Below, piece by piece: positions 1 through 6,964 of a DNA stretch of 11,354 nucleotides. Within the stretch, counting starts at the first letter, position 1, and the number at the start of each line of letters is the position of its first letter. The notes below the pieces were generated by a model. That model worked only from the letters and a program-made list of their open reading frames with translations. It searched no databases and was not told the DNA's origin. A program made the translations under genes and the position numbers. Source of the DNA: CAMBRQ01 sp945870325 (lineage in GTDB: Bacteria; Bacillota; Clostridia; Lachnospirales; Lachnospiraceae); contig NZ_JBNPMC010000062.1 in NCBI RefSeq assembly GCF_050313795.1, positions 1 to 11,354 on the forward strand, written 5' to 3'.

Positions 1-18
1 AGAATTAAATTCCCATCT

Positions 19-1452
19 CTAATCCACAACTGCAATCCGCATCATATTACTTACTCCAGCGTCTGCTTTCCCGCTCAAAGATGGCATTCCTGCCGTCAGT
101 ACTATAATATCTCCAGATTCTGCCATCTGCTTTGCACATACCAATTCAATTGCGCCTTCACACACATCATCCATAGAGTTAAGCTGAATAGACTTAAGCG
201 GTCTTACACCCCAGTAGATCTGCATCCTGCGAAGGGTCTCCGGGGCTGGTGATACGCCAATAATCTCTGTCTTCGGTTTGAACTTGGATACCACTCTTGC
301 TGTTGCTCCGGACATCGTTGGTGTAATAATACATCTTGCATTCAGGTTATTCGCCGTTGTTACAGTAGCATGCCCCAAAGCACTTGTCGTACTTCTCATA
401 CGATGCTCTTCTGCTTTTTTCATAAGCATATCATAATCCAGGTGTTCCTCTGTACTCTCTACAATATGCACCATCATCTGGAGTGCTTCTAGCGGATATT
501 TGCCCTGTGCCGTCTCTCCCGAAAGCATTACAGCATCTGTTCCGTCATATACGGCATTCGCTACGTCTGTTACTTCTGCTCTGGTCGGGCGTGGATTACG
601 GATCATAGAATCCAGCATCTGCGTAGCGGTAATAACTGGTTTATAATTATCGTTACATTTCTGAATGATCATCTTCTGAAGATACGGTACTTCTTCTGCC
701 GGGATCTCCACACCCAAGTCACCACGCGCAACCATGATTCCGTCTGCACAGCGGATGATCTCATCAATATTCTTGATTCCTTCAGCATTCTCAATCTTCG
801 CGATAATCGGAATATATGGTGCATTGCATTCTTTCAGAAACGCTCTGATCTCAAGGATACACTCTGCATTCCGTACAAAAGATGCTGCAATAAAGTCAAT
901 CTTCTGCTCTACACCAAAACGAATATCTTCTCTATCCTTTTCAGTAATTGCCGGAAGCCTTACCGGAACATTCGGAACATTCACACCTTTGCGTTCGCCA
1001 AGTTCTCCACCATTGATAATAGTGCAGACAATGTCTTTTTCCTGTTTGCCCTTTACCTTCAATCCAATCAATCCATCGTCAATCAGAATGATGCTTCCAA
1101 CCTGAACATCTTCCACAAGGCCAGCGTATGTAATGGACACTTTTGTCTCATCACCGGTAATCTCTTCTGTTGTCAGGGTAAATGTCTCCCCCTCCCGAAG
1201 CGTTACCTTCTTGCCGTCCTTTAATATGCCTGTACGAATCTCAGGTCCTTTGGTATCCAGAAGGATTGCGATCGGTCTGCCCTCCTCATCACGGGCTTTT
1301 TTTAGCAGATCCATACGAGCCTTCTGTTCCTCATGGGTTCCATGAGAGAAATTAAATCTGGCAATATCCATGCCGCTTCGGATTAAATCCTTCATAAGGT
1401 TCTCATCATCAGTTCTTGGTCCCATGGTACATATAATCTTTGTTTTCTTCAT
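19..1452 (-). CDS. pyk: Pyruvate kinase
   Basis: Cytoplasmic glycolytic enzyme that transfers phosphate from phosphoenolpyruvate to ADP, giving pyruvate and ATP. The 477 residues cover the TIM barrel, the inserted B domain (about residues 70-165) and the C-terminal allosteric domain, with no extra PEP-utiliser domain at the end. Visible catalytic features are R32/N34/S36 in ARFNFSHG, DTKGPEIRTG at 66-75, IIAKIENAEG with K219 and E221, ARGDLG with D245, and TATQML with T277. E71 in the DTKGPE motif is the residue that family studies link to potassium dependence; that dependence is inferred here. The start follows an AGAGGAAA ribosome site and gives the usual MKKTKIICTMGP N-terminus. It lies 54 bp downstream of the rhomboid-like gene with no hairpin between, so the two are probably co-transcribed. 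The terminator would lie outside the window. Confidence 0.98.
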   Translation of the reverse strand: MKKTKIICTMGPRTDDENLMKDLIRSGMDIARFNFSHGTHEEQKARMDLLKKARDEEGRPIAILLDTKGPEIRTGILKDGKKVTLREGETFTLTTEEITGDETKVSITYAGLVEDVQVGSIILIDDGLIGLKVKGKQEKDIVCTIINGGELGERKGVNVPNVPVRLPAITEKDREDIRFGVEQKIDFIAASFVRNAECILEIRAFLKECNAPYIPIIAKIENAEGIKNIDEIIRCADGIMVARGDLGVEIPAEEVPYLQKMIIQKCNDNYKPVITATQMLDSMIRNPRPTRAEVTDVANAVYDGTDAVMLSGETAQGKYPLEALQMMVHIVESTEEHLDYDMLMKKAEEHRMRSTTSALGHATVTTANNLNARCIITPTMSGATARVVSKFKPKTEIIGVSPAPETLRRMQIYWGVRPLKSIQLNSMDDVCEGAIELVCAKQMAESGDIIVLTAGMPSLSGKADAGVSNMMRIAVVD

Positions 1453-1506
1453 TGTCCGATTTTCCTCTCTTCACTTTCCTTTTTTACTTGGTTTGACCTG
1501 CGCTGT

Positions 1507-2382
1507 CTATTTAACATGAGTGTGTGTAAACAAGTGATCCTGACAATATTCATAATTGCCGTTACATTTGGAACAATATCTGAATTCCAGATTCGGATCA
1601 TCCAGTTCTGTTCTTCCGCAGACCGCGCATCTGTGCTTCGCGCCATTCGCATAAGTCTGGACAGGGCGCTGCGCCTGCCGCATCTTATGCTGAAATTCTC
1701 TTTTTCGTCTTACCTGCTTTGGTGAATATGGTCTCATATTTCTTGAACTCAGGAAAAAGATCAAGAAATTCAATAAGGATACTACTGCCGCCAGCGCATT
1801 CGCCTTATAATAGATTCCGTATACCGGGTTGCCCCCATATGCCGGCAGAAATGCCTGCACCACTGCATACAGAAAATACAGGCCGTCAATCAGCGCCAGT
1901 ATCTTGGCTTTTACTGGAATCACGAAAAACAGCAAAAACTGTACATTAGGATACAATGCTGCAAAAGCAAAGAATAGAGACATATTCAGATACCAGGTAT
2001 CCATCTGAAAAGAAAGACCCGTAAGTGCATATGCCAGCAATGCCGCAATCACATGAAACAGCATTCCTGAAAAGAAATACACATTAAACCGGAAAGCACC
2101 CCACGCCCTCTCCAGTTCCTGTCCCAGCATATAATACAGGTATAATGCAAATACAATAAATAAAAGACTATTGGATGGCGGTTGAATGATGAAGGTTGCA
2201 ATCCGCCAGATCTGTCCATGCAGGATTGCTTTTGCATCCAGGCTCAGATACTGATAGTAGAATGATGGATTCACCATACTTAAAACAAATCCAACTGCAT
2301 ACAGTATAATGACATAGTACATGAGATTGGGGATTGCATATCTTCCAAACTTTCGTTCCAATTTGTCCAGCCAGTTATTCAT
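1507..2382 (-). CDS. Rhomboid-like membrane protein with C-terminal zinc-binding tail
   Basis: Integral membrane protein of 291 residues with about six hydrophobic segments (roughly 20-38, 72-88, 98-124, 130-155, 160-180, 192-212). Rhomboid-fold signatures are a WR pair at 59-60 and GQELERAWG at 87-95. The catalytic motifs are absent: the expected GxSG position reads LNMSLF (S135 has no flanking glycines), and the last membrane helix has no histidine. It is therefore probably a pseudoprotease, though a diverged active form cannot be excluded. After a basic linker (about 213-250) comes a cytoplasmic-looking cysteine/histidine cluster: C252-x2-C255, C270-x2-C273, C280, H283, H287 and H289, likely binding zinc. 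An open frame extends 58 codons further upstream, but that extension runs across the promoter. The ATG at 2382 has AAGGAG 7 nt before it and is preferred. The biological role is unknown; the gene shares a transcript with pyk. Confidence 0.85.
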   Translation of the reverse strand: MNNWLDKLERKFGRYAIPNLMYYVIILYAVGFVLSMVNPSFYYQYLSLDAKAILHGQIWRIATFIIQPPSNSLLFIVFALYLYYMLGQELERAWGAFRFNVYFFSGMLFHVIAALLAYALTGLSFQMDTWYLNMSLFFAFAALYPNVQFLLFFVIPVKAKILALIDGLYFLYAVVQAFLPAYGGNPVYGIYYKANALAAVVSLLNFLIFFLSSRNMRPYSPKQVRRKREFQHKMRQAQRPVQTYANGAKHRCAVCGRTELDDPNLEFRYCSKCNGNYEYCQDHLFTHTHVK

Positions 2383-2389
2383 AGCTTCA

Positions 2390-2395
2390 CTCCTT
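2390..2395 (-). promoter_or_regulatory. Ribosome binding site fixing the rhomboid-like gene start
   Basis: AAGGAG on the minus strand, 7 nt before the ATG at 2382. It supports the 291-residue product over the 349-codon open frame. Confidence 0.8.
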
Positions 2396-2422
2396 ACTTT
2401 TCCGATGTTTTGCACTGTAGTA

Positions 2423-2451
2423 ATTCTACCGTTTTGAATAGTATTTGTCAA
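2423..2451 (-). promoter_or_regulatory. Sigma-A type promoter for the rhomboid-like gene and pyk
   Basis: On the minus strand a perfect TTGACA (2446-2451) is followed after exactly 17 nt by TAGAAT (2423-2428). The predicted transcript starts near 2416, giving a leader of about 34 nt before the ATG at 2382. No other promoter of similar quality was seen for pyk, so this one probably serves both genes. Confidence 0.8.
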
Positions 2452-2465
2452 TTCCGCCTTAAAAC

Positions 2466-2501
2466 TTAACAGGATTTTAACATTTCTATAGCATTTGTTA
2501 A
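2466..2501. promoter_or_regulatory. TTAACA half-site cluster, candidate operator
   Basis: TTAACA occurs at 2466-2471 and again at 2477-2482, an 11-bp period with a 5-bp gap. The inverted copy TGTTAA is at 2496-2501, touching the -35 element of the plus-strand promoter. The direct pair resembles the spacing of PhoP boxes known from Bacillus subtilis; the outer pair could be a palindromic operator. The site lies between two divergent promoters. The region is AT-rich, so chance is a real alternative. Confidence 0.3.
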
Positions 2502-2530
2502 TTGTCATTTCGGATAAATTGTCGTATAAT
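2502..2530 (+). promoter_or_regulatory. Sigma-A type promoter for the activase-dehydratase gene
   Basis: TTGTCA (2502-2507), a 17-nt spacer, then a perfect TATAAT (2525-2530). Transcription should start near 2537, leaving a leader of about 85 nt. I found no strong hairpin or riboswitch in that leader. Confidence 0.85.
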
Positions 2531-2609
2531 GTTACAGGTTGTAGAATAACACACATTTAATAGGAAGAAAACCATAGCATATATTGATTTTTAGATTAGA
2601 TTCAATGAT

Positions 2610-2615
2610 AAGGAG
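2610..2615 (+). promoter_or_regulatory. Ribosome binding site of the activase-dehydratase gene
   Basis: AAGGAG lies 7 nt before the ATG at 2623 and supports that start. Confidence 0.85.
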
Positions 2616-2622
2616 TTAGATC

Positions 2623-5600
2623 ATGAGTAAGAAAGAATTATACACACTGGGTATTGACATCGGTTCAACCACAGTCAAGATTGCGATACTCGATGAGAAC
2701 AACGATATCGCTTTTTCTGACTATGAGAGACACTATGCGAATATCCAAGAGACTCTGTCCGACCTTCTTGGCAGAGCAATCTATAAACTTGGAGCCATCC
2801 ATGCTTCACCGGTCATCACCGGTTCCGGCGGTCTGACACTTGCCAAACATCTGGGCGTACCATTCGTCCAGGAAGTTATCGCAGTATCTACTGCTTTGCA
2901 GGACTATGCTCCACAGACAGATGTTGCAATCGAACTTGGCGGTGAGGATGCCAAGATTATTTATTTTGAGGGCGGTAATGTAGAACAGCGTATGAACGGC
3001 GTATGTGCAGGTGGTACCGGATCATTCATTGATCAGATGGCATCCCTTCTTCAGACGGATGCTTCCGGACTGAATGAATATGCGAAGAACTATCAGTCCC
3101 TCTACTCTATCGCTGCAAGATGCGGTGTGTTCGCCAAGTCGGACATTCAGCCGCTGATCAACGATGGGGCTTCTAAGGAAGACCTGGCAGCATCCATCTT
3201 CCAGGCAGTTGTGAATCAGACCATAAGCGGTCTTGCCTGCGGTAAGCCAATCCGAGGACACGTCGCATTCCTTGGCGGTCCTCTTCATTTCTTATCCGAA
3301 CTGAAAGAGGCATTCGTCCGCACCCTGAATCTGGACGACGAGCATACAATCGCTCCGGGACATTCCCACCTATTTGCGGCGATCGGCTCTGCCCTTAACT
3401 CTAAGAAAGACCTGGATGTATCTCTTCAGGAGATGCAGAATCGTCTGGAAGGCAAGATTAAGATGGAGTTCGAAGTAGACCGTATAGAACCACTATTTGC
3501 GACCGAAGCAGAATTCCACGCTTTTGAAGATCGTCATGCCAAGCATCAGGTACCATTGAAAGACCTTGCAACCTATCAAGGCAAGGCATTCCTTGGAATC
3601 GATGCAGGCTCTACTACTACAAAGGCTGCGTTAGTCGGAGAAGACGGGACTTTGCTGTATTCCTTCTATCATAATAATGAAGGTGATCCCCTTGGAACCA
3701 CGATTAGTGCTATCAAAGATATTTACAGTCAATTGCCAGAAGGTGTCGAGATCGTACATTCTTGCTCTACCGGTTATGGCGAGGCCCTGATCAAGGCGGC
3801 ACTCCTGCTGGATGAAGGAGAAGTTGAGACAGTATCCCATTACTATGCCGCTTCTTATTTCGAACCGGATGTAGACTGTATCCTGGACATCGGCGGCCAG
3901 GATATGAAATGTATTAAGATCAAGAATCAGACGGTAGATAACGTGCTTCTGAACGAGGCGTGTTCTTCCGGATGCGGTTCTTTCATCGAGACATTCGCAA
4001 AATCTTTGAACTATTCTGTCGAAGACTTTGCACATGAAGCATTATTTGCCCGTAATCCGATTGACTTGGGTACGCGTTGTACCGTTTTTATGAACTCAAA
4101 AGTAAAACAGGCACAGAAGGAAGGTGCTGAGGTTGCCGATATTTCTGCCGGTCTTGCTTATTCTGTTATAAAGAATGCCCTTTTTAAGGTAATAAAGGTG
4201 TCTGATGCCTCTGAACTGGGCAACCACATTGTAGTACAAGGCGGTACTTTCTATAATAATGCCGTTCTTAGAAGTTTTGAAAAAATCGCAAACTGTGAAG
4301 CAATTCGCCCGGATATTGCCGGAATCATGGGGGCTTTCGGTGCTGCCCTGATTGCCCGTGAGCGTTATGTAGACTGCGAAGGCACAACGATGCTCTCTAT
4401 TGAAGACATTGAAGCCCTGGAGTACTCTACTACCATGGCAAAATGTAAAGGCTGCACGAATAGCTGCCGTCTGACCATTAACCATTTCAGTGGCGGACGC
4501 AGATTCATCACAGGTAACCGCTGCGAACGTGGTCTTGGAAAAGAAAAATCAGAGAATAAACTGCCGAACTTATTCGAATACAAGTTAAAACGTTACTTTG
4601 ACTACGAGCCTCTTAGCGAGGCAGATGCCAAGAGAGGAACCATCGGTATCCCGCGTGTATTGAACATGTATGAGAACTATCCGTTCTGGTTTACTTTCTT
4701 TCATAATCTTGGCTTCCGAGTTGTATTATCTCCTCTGTCCACCAGAAAGATCTACGAACTCGGTATTGAGTCCATTCCAAGCGAGTCCGAGTGTTATCCG
4801 GCAAAACTTGCTCATGGACATGTGCAATGGCTGATTAACGAAGGAATACATACCATCTTCTATCCAAGTATTCCTTATGAGCGTAATGAATTCGAAGAGG
4901 CGAACAATCACTACAACTGTCCGATTGTAACCTCTTATCCTGAAAATATTAAGAACAATATTGATGCAATTATTAACGGTGACGTGGATTTTATGCATCC
5001 ATTCCTCTCCTTGAAGAATGAGGAGACGGTCTCCTATCGTCTGGTGGAGGAACTGTCCGACAAATTCTCTATCCCGGCATTCGAGATCCAGTCTGCGGTA
5101 CATGCCGCATGGACGGAACTGTCAGCTTGCCGTGAAGATATGCGAAAGAAAGGCGAGGAGACACTTCAGTATCTGGAAAAAACCGGCAACCGCGGTATCG
5201 TCCTGGCAGGTCGTCCTTACCACATTGACCCAGAGGTGAATCATGGTATTCCAGAACTGATCAACTCTTACAATATGGCAGTACTGACAGAGGATTCTAT
5301 CTCTCACCTGCATCCGGCAGAGCATCCGCTCAATGTTATGGATCAGTGGATGTATCACTCCCGTCTGTATGCAGCGGCAAATTATGTAAAGACCACCGAG
5401 AATCTAGACCTGATTCAGTTGAATTCCTTTGGCTGTGGACTGGATGCGGTTACTACCGATCAGGTGGCTTCGATTCTGAATGACTCTGATAAAATCTATA
5501 CCTCACTGAAGATCGATGAGGTTAATAACTTAGGAGCCGCAAGAATCCGTGTAAGATCTCTGCTGGCAGCAATCCGTGTAAGGGAAAAACGCCATGAGAA

Positions 5601-6867
5601 ACGAGAGATTCACACTTCCGCTATCGCTAAAGTACCGTTTACAAAGGAAATGCGGAAGGACTATACCATCCTCTGCCCACAGATGTCACCAATTCATTTT
5701 GAATTGCTAGAACCGGCATTCAAGGCTTCCGGATATAAGATCCAAGTCCTACCAAATGACAACAAACAGGCAGTAGATGTCGGTCTTAAATATGTAAATA
5801 ACGATGCCTGCTATCCATCTCTTATGGTAGTCGGTCAGATTATGGAAGCAATCCTGTCCGGCAAATATGACACTGATAAGATCGCGGTCATCATCAGCCA
5901 GACTGGCGGCGGATGCCGTGCTTCTAACTATATCGGATTCATCCGGCGTGCGCTTAAGAAGGCCGGCTATGAACACATTCCGGTTATCTCCATTAACTTA
6001 AGTGGATTAGAAGGTAATCCTGGATTCAAGATTACACCTTCTCTCGTGCTGCGCGGCATCTATGCTGCCGTATTCGGGGATATCTTTATGAAATGTGTAT
6101 ACCGTCTCCGTCCATACGAAGCAGTACCAGGATCAGTCAATGCAATGCATCGAAAATGGGCAGAAATCTGCAAGGAATTCGTCGGTTCCGGATATCCTTC
6201 CAGACGCAGATTCAAGAAATTGTGTAAAGATATTATCGAAGACTTTGATAACAATATCGAACTGTTAGATGTTAAGAAACCTCGTGTTGGTGTGGTTGGT
6301 GAAATTCTGGTTAAGTTCCTCCCGGCTGCTAATAACTATCTGGTAGAACTTCTGGAAAGTGAAGGTGCTGAAGCAGTTGTACCGGATCTTCTGGACTTCC
6401 TGCTGTACTGCTTCTATAACCAGAATTTCAAGGTAAAAAAACTTGGTTTTGCCAAGTCTAAAGCAACCACTGCGAATCTTGGAATCAAAGCACTTGAGTG
6501 GTTCCGCTCTCCTGCAACCAAGGCATTCGAAGCAAGTAAGCATTTTGATCCGCCGGCTCATATTGAGAAACTTGGCGAGATGGCTTCTGAGATCGTATCA
6601 TTGGGCAATCAAACCGGTGAAGGATGGTTCCTGACCGGAGAGATGCTGGAACTGATACATAGCGGCGCACCGAATATCGTGTGTACACAGCCTTTCGCCT
6701 GCTTGCCAAACCATGTGGTCGGTAAAGGGGTTATTAAAGAATTAAGAAGAAGATATCCTGAGTCTAACGTTGTGGCGATTGATTTTGATCCGGGAGCAAG
6801 TGAGGTAAATCAGTTGAACAGGATTAAGTTGATGTTGTCGACGGCGAATAAGAATCTTGAGGTATAG
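2623..6867 (+). CDS. Acyl-CoA dehydratase activase / 2-hydroxyacyl-CoA dehydratase-like fusion protein
   Basis: Soluble 1414-residue multidomain protein. Residues 8-260 and 322-580 are two copies of the BadF/BadG/HgdC-type ATPase fold, each opening with a phosphate-binding motif (LGIDIGSTTVK and LGIDAGSTTTK). In HgdC-type activators two cysteines per subunit hold one [4Fe-4S] cluster at a dimer interface. The matching residues here are C128 and C167 in copy one and C447 (plus C451) and C486 in copy two. A CxxCxxxC motif (C608, C611, C615) with C634 follows. Residues about 672-990 resemble the DUF2229 region (C724, C766, C938). Residues about 1012-1400 resemble the dehydratase component, with C1063, C1098, C1354 and C1360 as possible cluster ligands. 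Family members use ATP to drive low-potential electron transfer. The substrate is unknown, and no CoA-transferase or separate dehydratase subunits lie nearby. It appears monocistronic. Confidence 0.9.
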   Translation: MSKKELYTLGIDIGSTTVKIAILDENNDIAFSDYERHYANIQETLSDLLGRAIYKLGAIHASPVITGSGGLTLAKHLGVPFVQEVIAVSTALQDYAPQTDVAIELGGEDAKIIYFEGGNVEQRMNGVCAGGTGSFIDQMASLLQTDASGLNEYAKNYQSLYSIAARCGVFAKSDIQPLINDGASKEDLAASIFQAVVNQTISGLACGKPIRGHVAFLGGPLHFLSELKEAFVRTLNLDDEHTIAPGHSHLFAAIGSALNSKKDLDVSLQEMQNRLEGKIKMEFEVDRIEPLFATEAEFHAFEDRHAKHQVPLKDLATYQGKAFLGIDAGSTTTKAALVGEDGTLLYSFYHNNEGDPLGTTISAIKDIYSQLPEGVEIVHSCSTGYGEALIKAALLLDEGEVETVSHYYAASYFEPDVDCILDIGGQDMKCIKIKNQTVDNVLLNEACSSGCGSFIETFAKSLNYSVEDFAHEALFARNPIDLGTRCTVFMNSKVKQAQKEGAEVADISAGLAYSVIKNALFKVIKVSDASELGNHIVVQGGTFYNNAVLRSFEKIANCEAIRPDIAGIMGAFGAALIARERYVDCEGTTMLSIEDIEALEYSTTMAKCKGCTNSCRLTINHFSGGRRFITGNRCERGLGKEKSENKLPNLFEYKLKRYFDYEPLSEADAKRGTIGIPRVLNMYENYPFWFTFFHNLGFRVVLSPLSTRKIYELGIESIPSESECYPAKLAHGHVQWLINEGIHTIFYPSIPYERNEFEEANNHYNCPIVTSYPENIKNNIDAIINGDVDFMHPFLSLKNEETVSYRLVEELSDKFSIPAFEIQSAVHAAWTELSACREDMRKKGEETLQYLEKTGNRGIVLAGRPYHIDPEVNHGIPELINSYNMAVLTEDSISHLHPAEHPLNVMDQWMYHSRLYAAANYVKTTENLDLIQLNSFGCGLDAVTTDQVASILNDSDKIYTSLKIDEVNNLGAARIRVRSLLAAIRVREKRHEKREIHTSAIAKVPFTKEMRKDYTILCPQMSPIHFELLEPAFKASGYKIQVLPNDNKQAVDVGLKYVNNDACYPSLMVVGQIMEAILSGKYDTDKIAVIISQTGGGCRASNYIGFIRRALKKAGYEHIPVISINLSGLEGNPGFKITPSLVLRGIYAAVFGDIFMKCVYRLRPYEAVPGSVNAMHRKWAEICKEFVGSGYPSRRRFKKLCKDIIEDFDNNIELLDVKKPRVGVVGEILVKFLPAANNYLVELLESEGAEAVVPDLLDFLLYCFYNQNFKVKKLGFAKSKATTANLGIKALEWFRSPATKAFEASKHFDPPAHIEKLGEMASEIVSLGNQTGEGWFLTGEMLELIHSGAPNIVCTQPFACLPNHVVGKGVIKELRRRYPESNVVAIDFDPGASEVNQLNRIKLMLSTANKNLEV

Positions 6868-6910
6868 AAATTGAATTAATGGCGATGGGACGGCGAATAT
6901 GGAGAGTATA

Positions 6911-6952
6911 CTGATTCCGTGATGCCTCCAATCGCCTACATCACGGAATCAG
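6911..6952. terminator. Perfect 14-bp inverted repeat between converging genes, candidate bidirectional terminator
   Basis: CTGATTCCGTGATG at 6911-6924 is exactly complementary to 6939-6952, around a 14-nt loop. It lies between the stop of the plus-strand activase gene (6867) and the stop of the minus-strand kinase gene (6965), where a shared terminator is expected. The T-run on either side is poor, so rho-independent termination is not certain. A protein-binding palindrome or an mRNA 3'-end stabiliser are alternatives. Confidence 0.6.
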
Positions 6953-6964
6953 AGTATTGTATAG

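Noticed and set aside
734..1105. Open frame of 123 codons opposite pyruvate kinase
   Set aside because: It is the mirror of conserved barrel codons, with no start signal or domain.
2491..2507. Rex-type redox operator (TTGTTAA with inverted TTAACAA)
   Set aside because: The half-sites face the wrong way and are 13 bp apart, so they do not fit the Rex consensus.
2383..2556. 58-codon N-terminal extension of the rhomboid-like protein
   Set aside because: The extension lies across a consensus minus-strand promoter, has no ribosome site at its ATG, and a perfect AAGGAG precedes the internal ATG at 2382.
2537..2622. Riboswitch or leader peptide in the activase 5' leader
   Set aside because: Only a weak ATTGA/TCAAT pairing and a four-codon mini-frame are present, with no recognisable conserved RNA motif.
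3631..4035. Antisense open frame of 134 codons within the activase gene
   Set aside because: It has no ribosome site or recognisable motif and lies opposite strongly conserved activator-domain codons, so it is a shadow of that gene.
6841..6899. 10-nt direct repeat ACGGCGAATA at 6841 and 6890
   Set aside because: There are only two copies, one inside coding sequence and with no flanking mobile-element features, so chance is likely.
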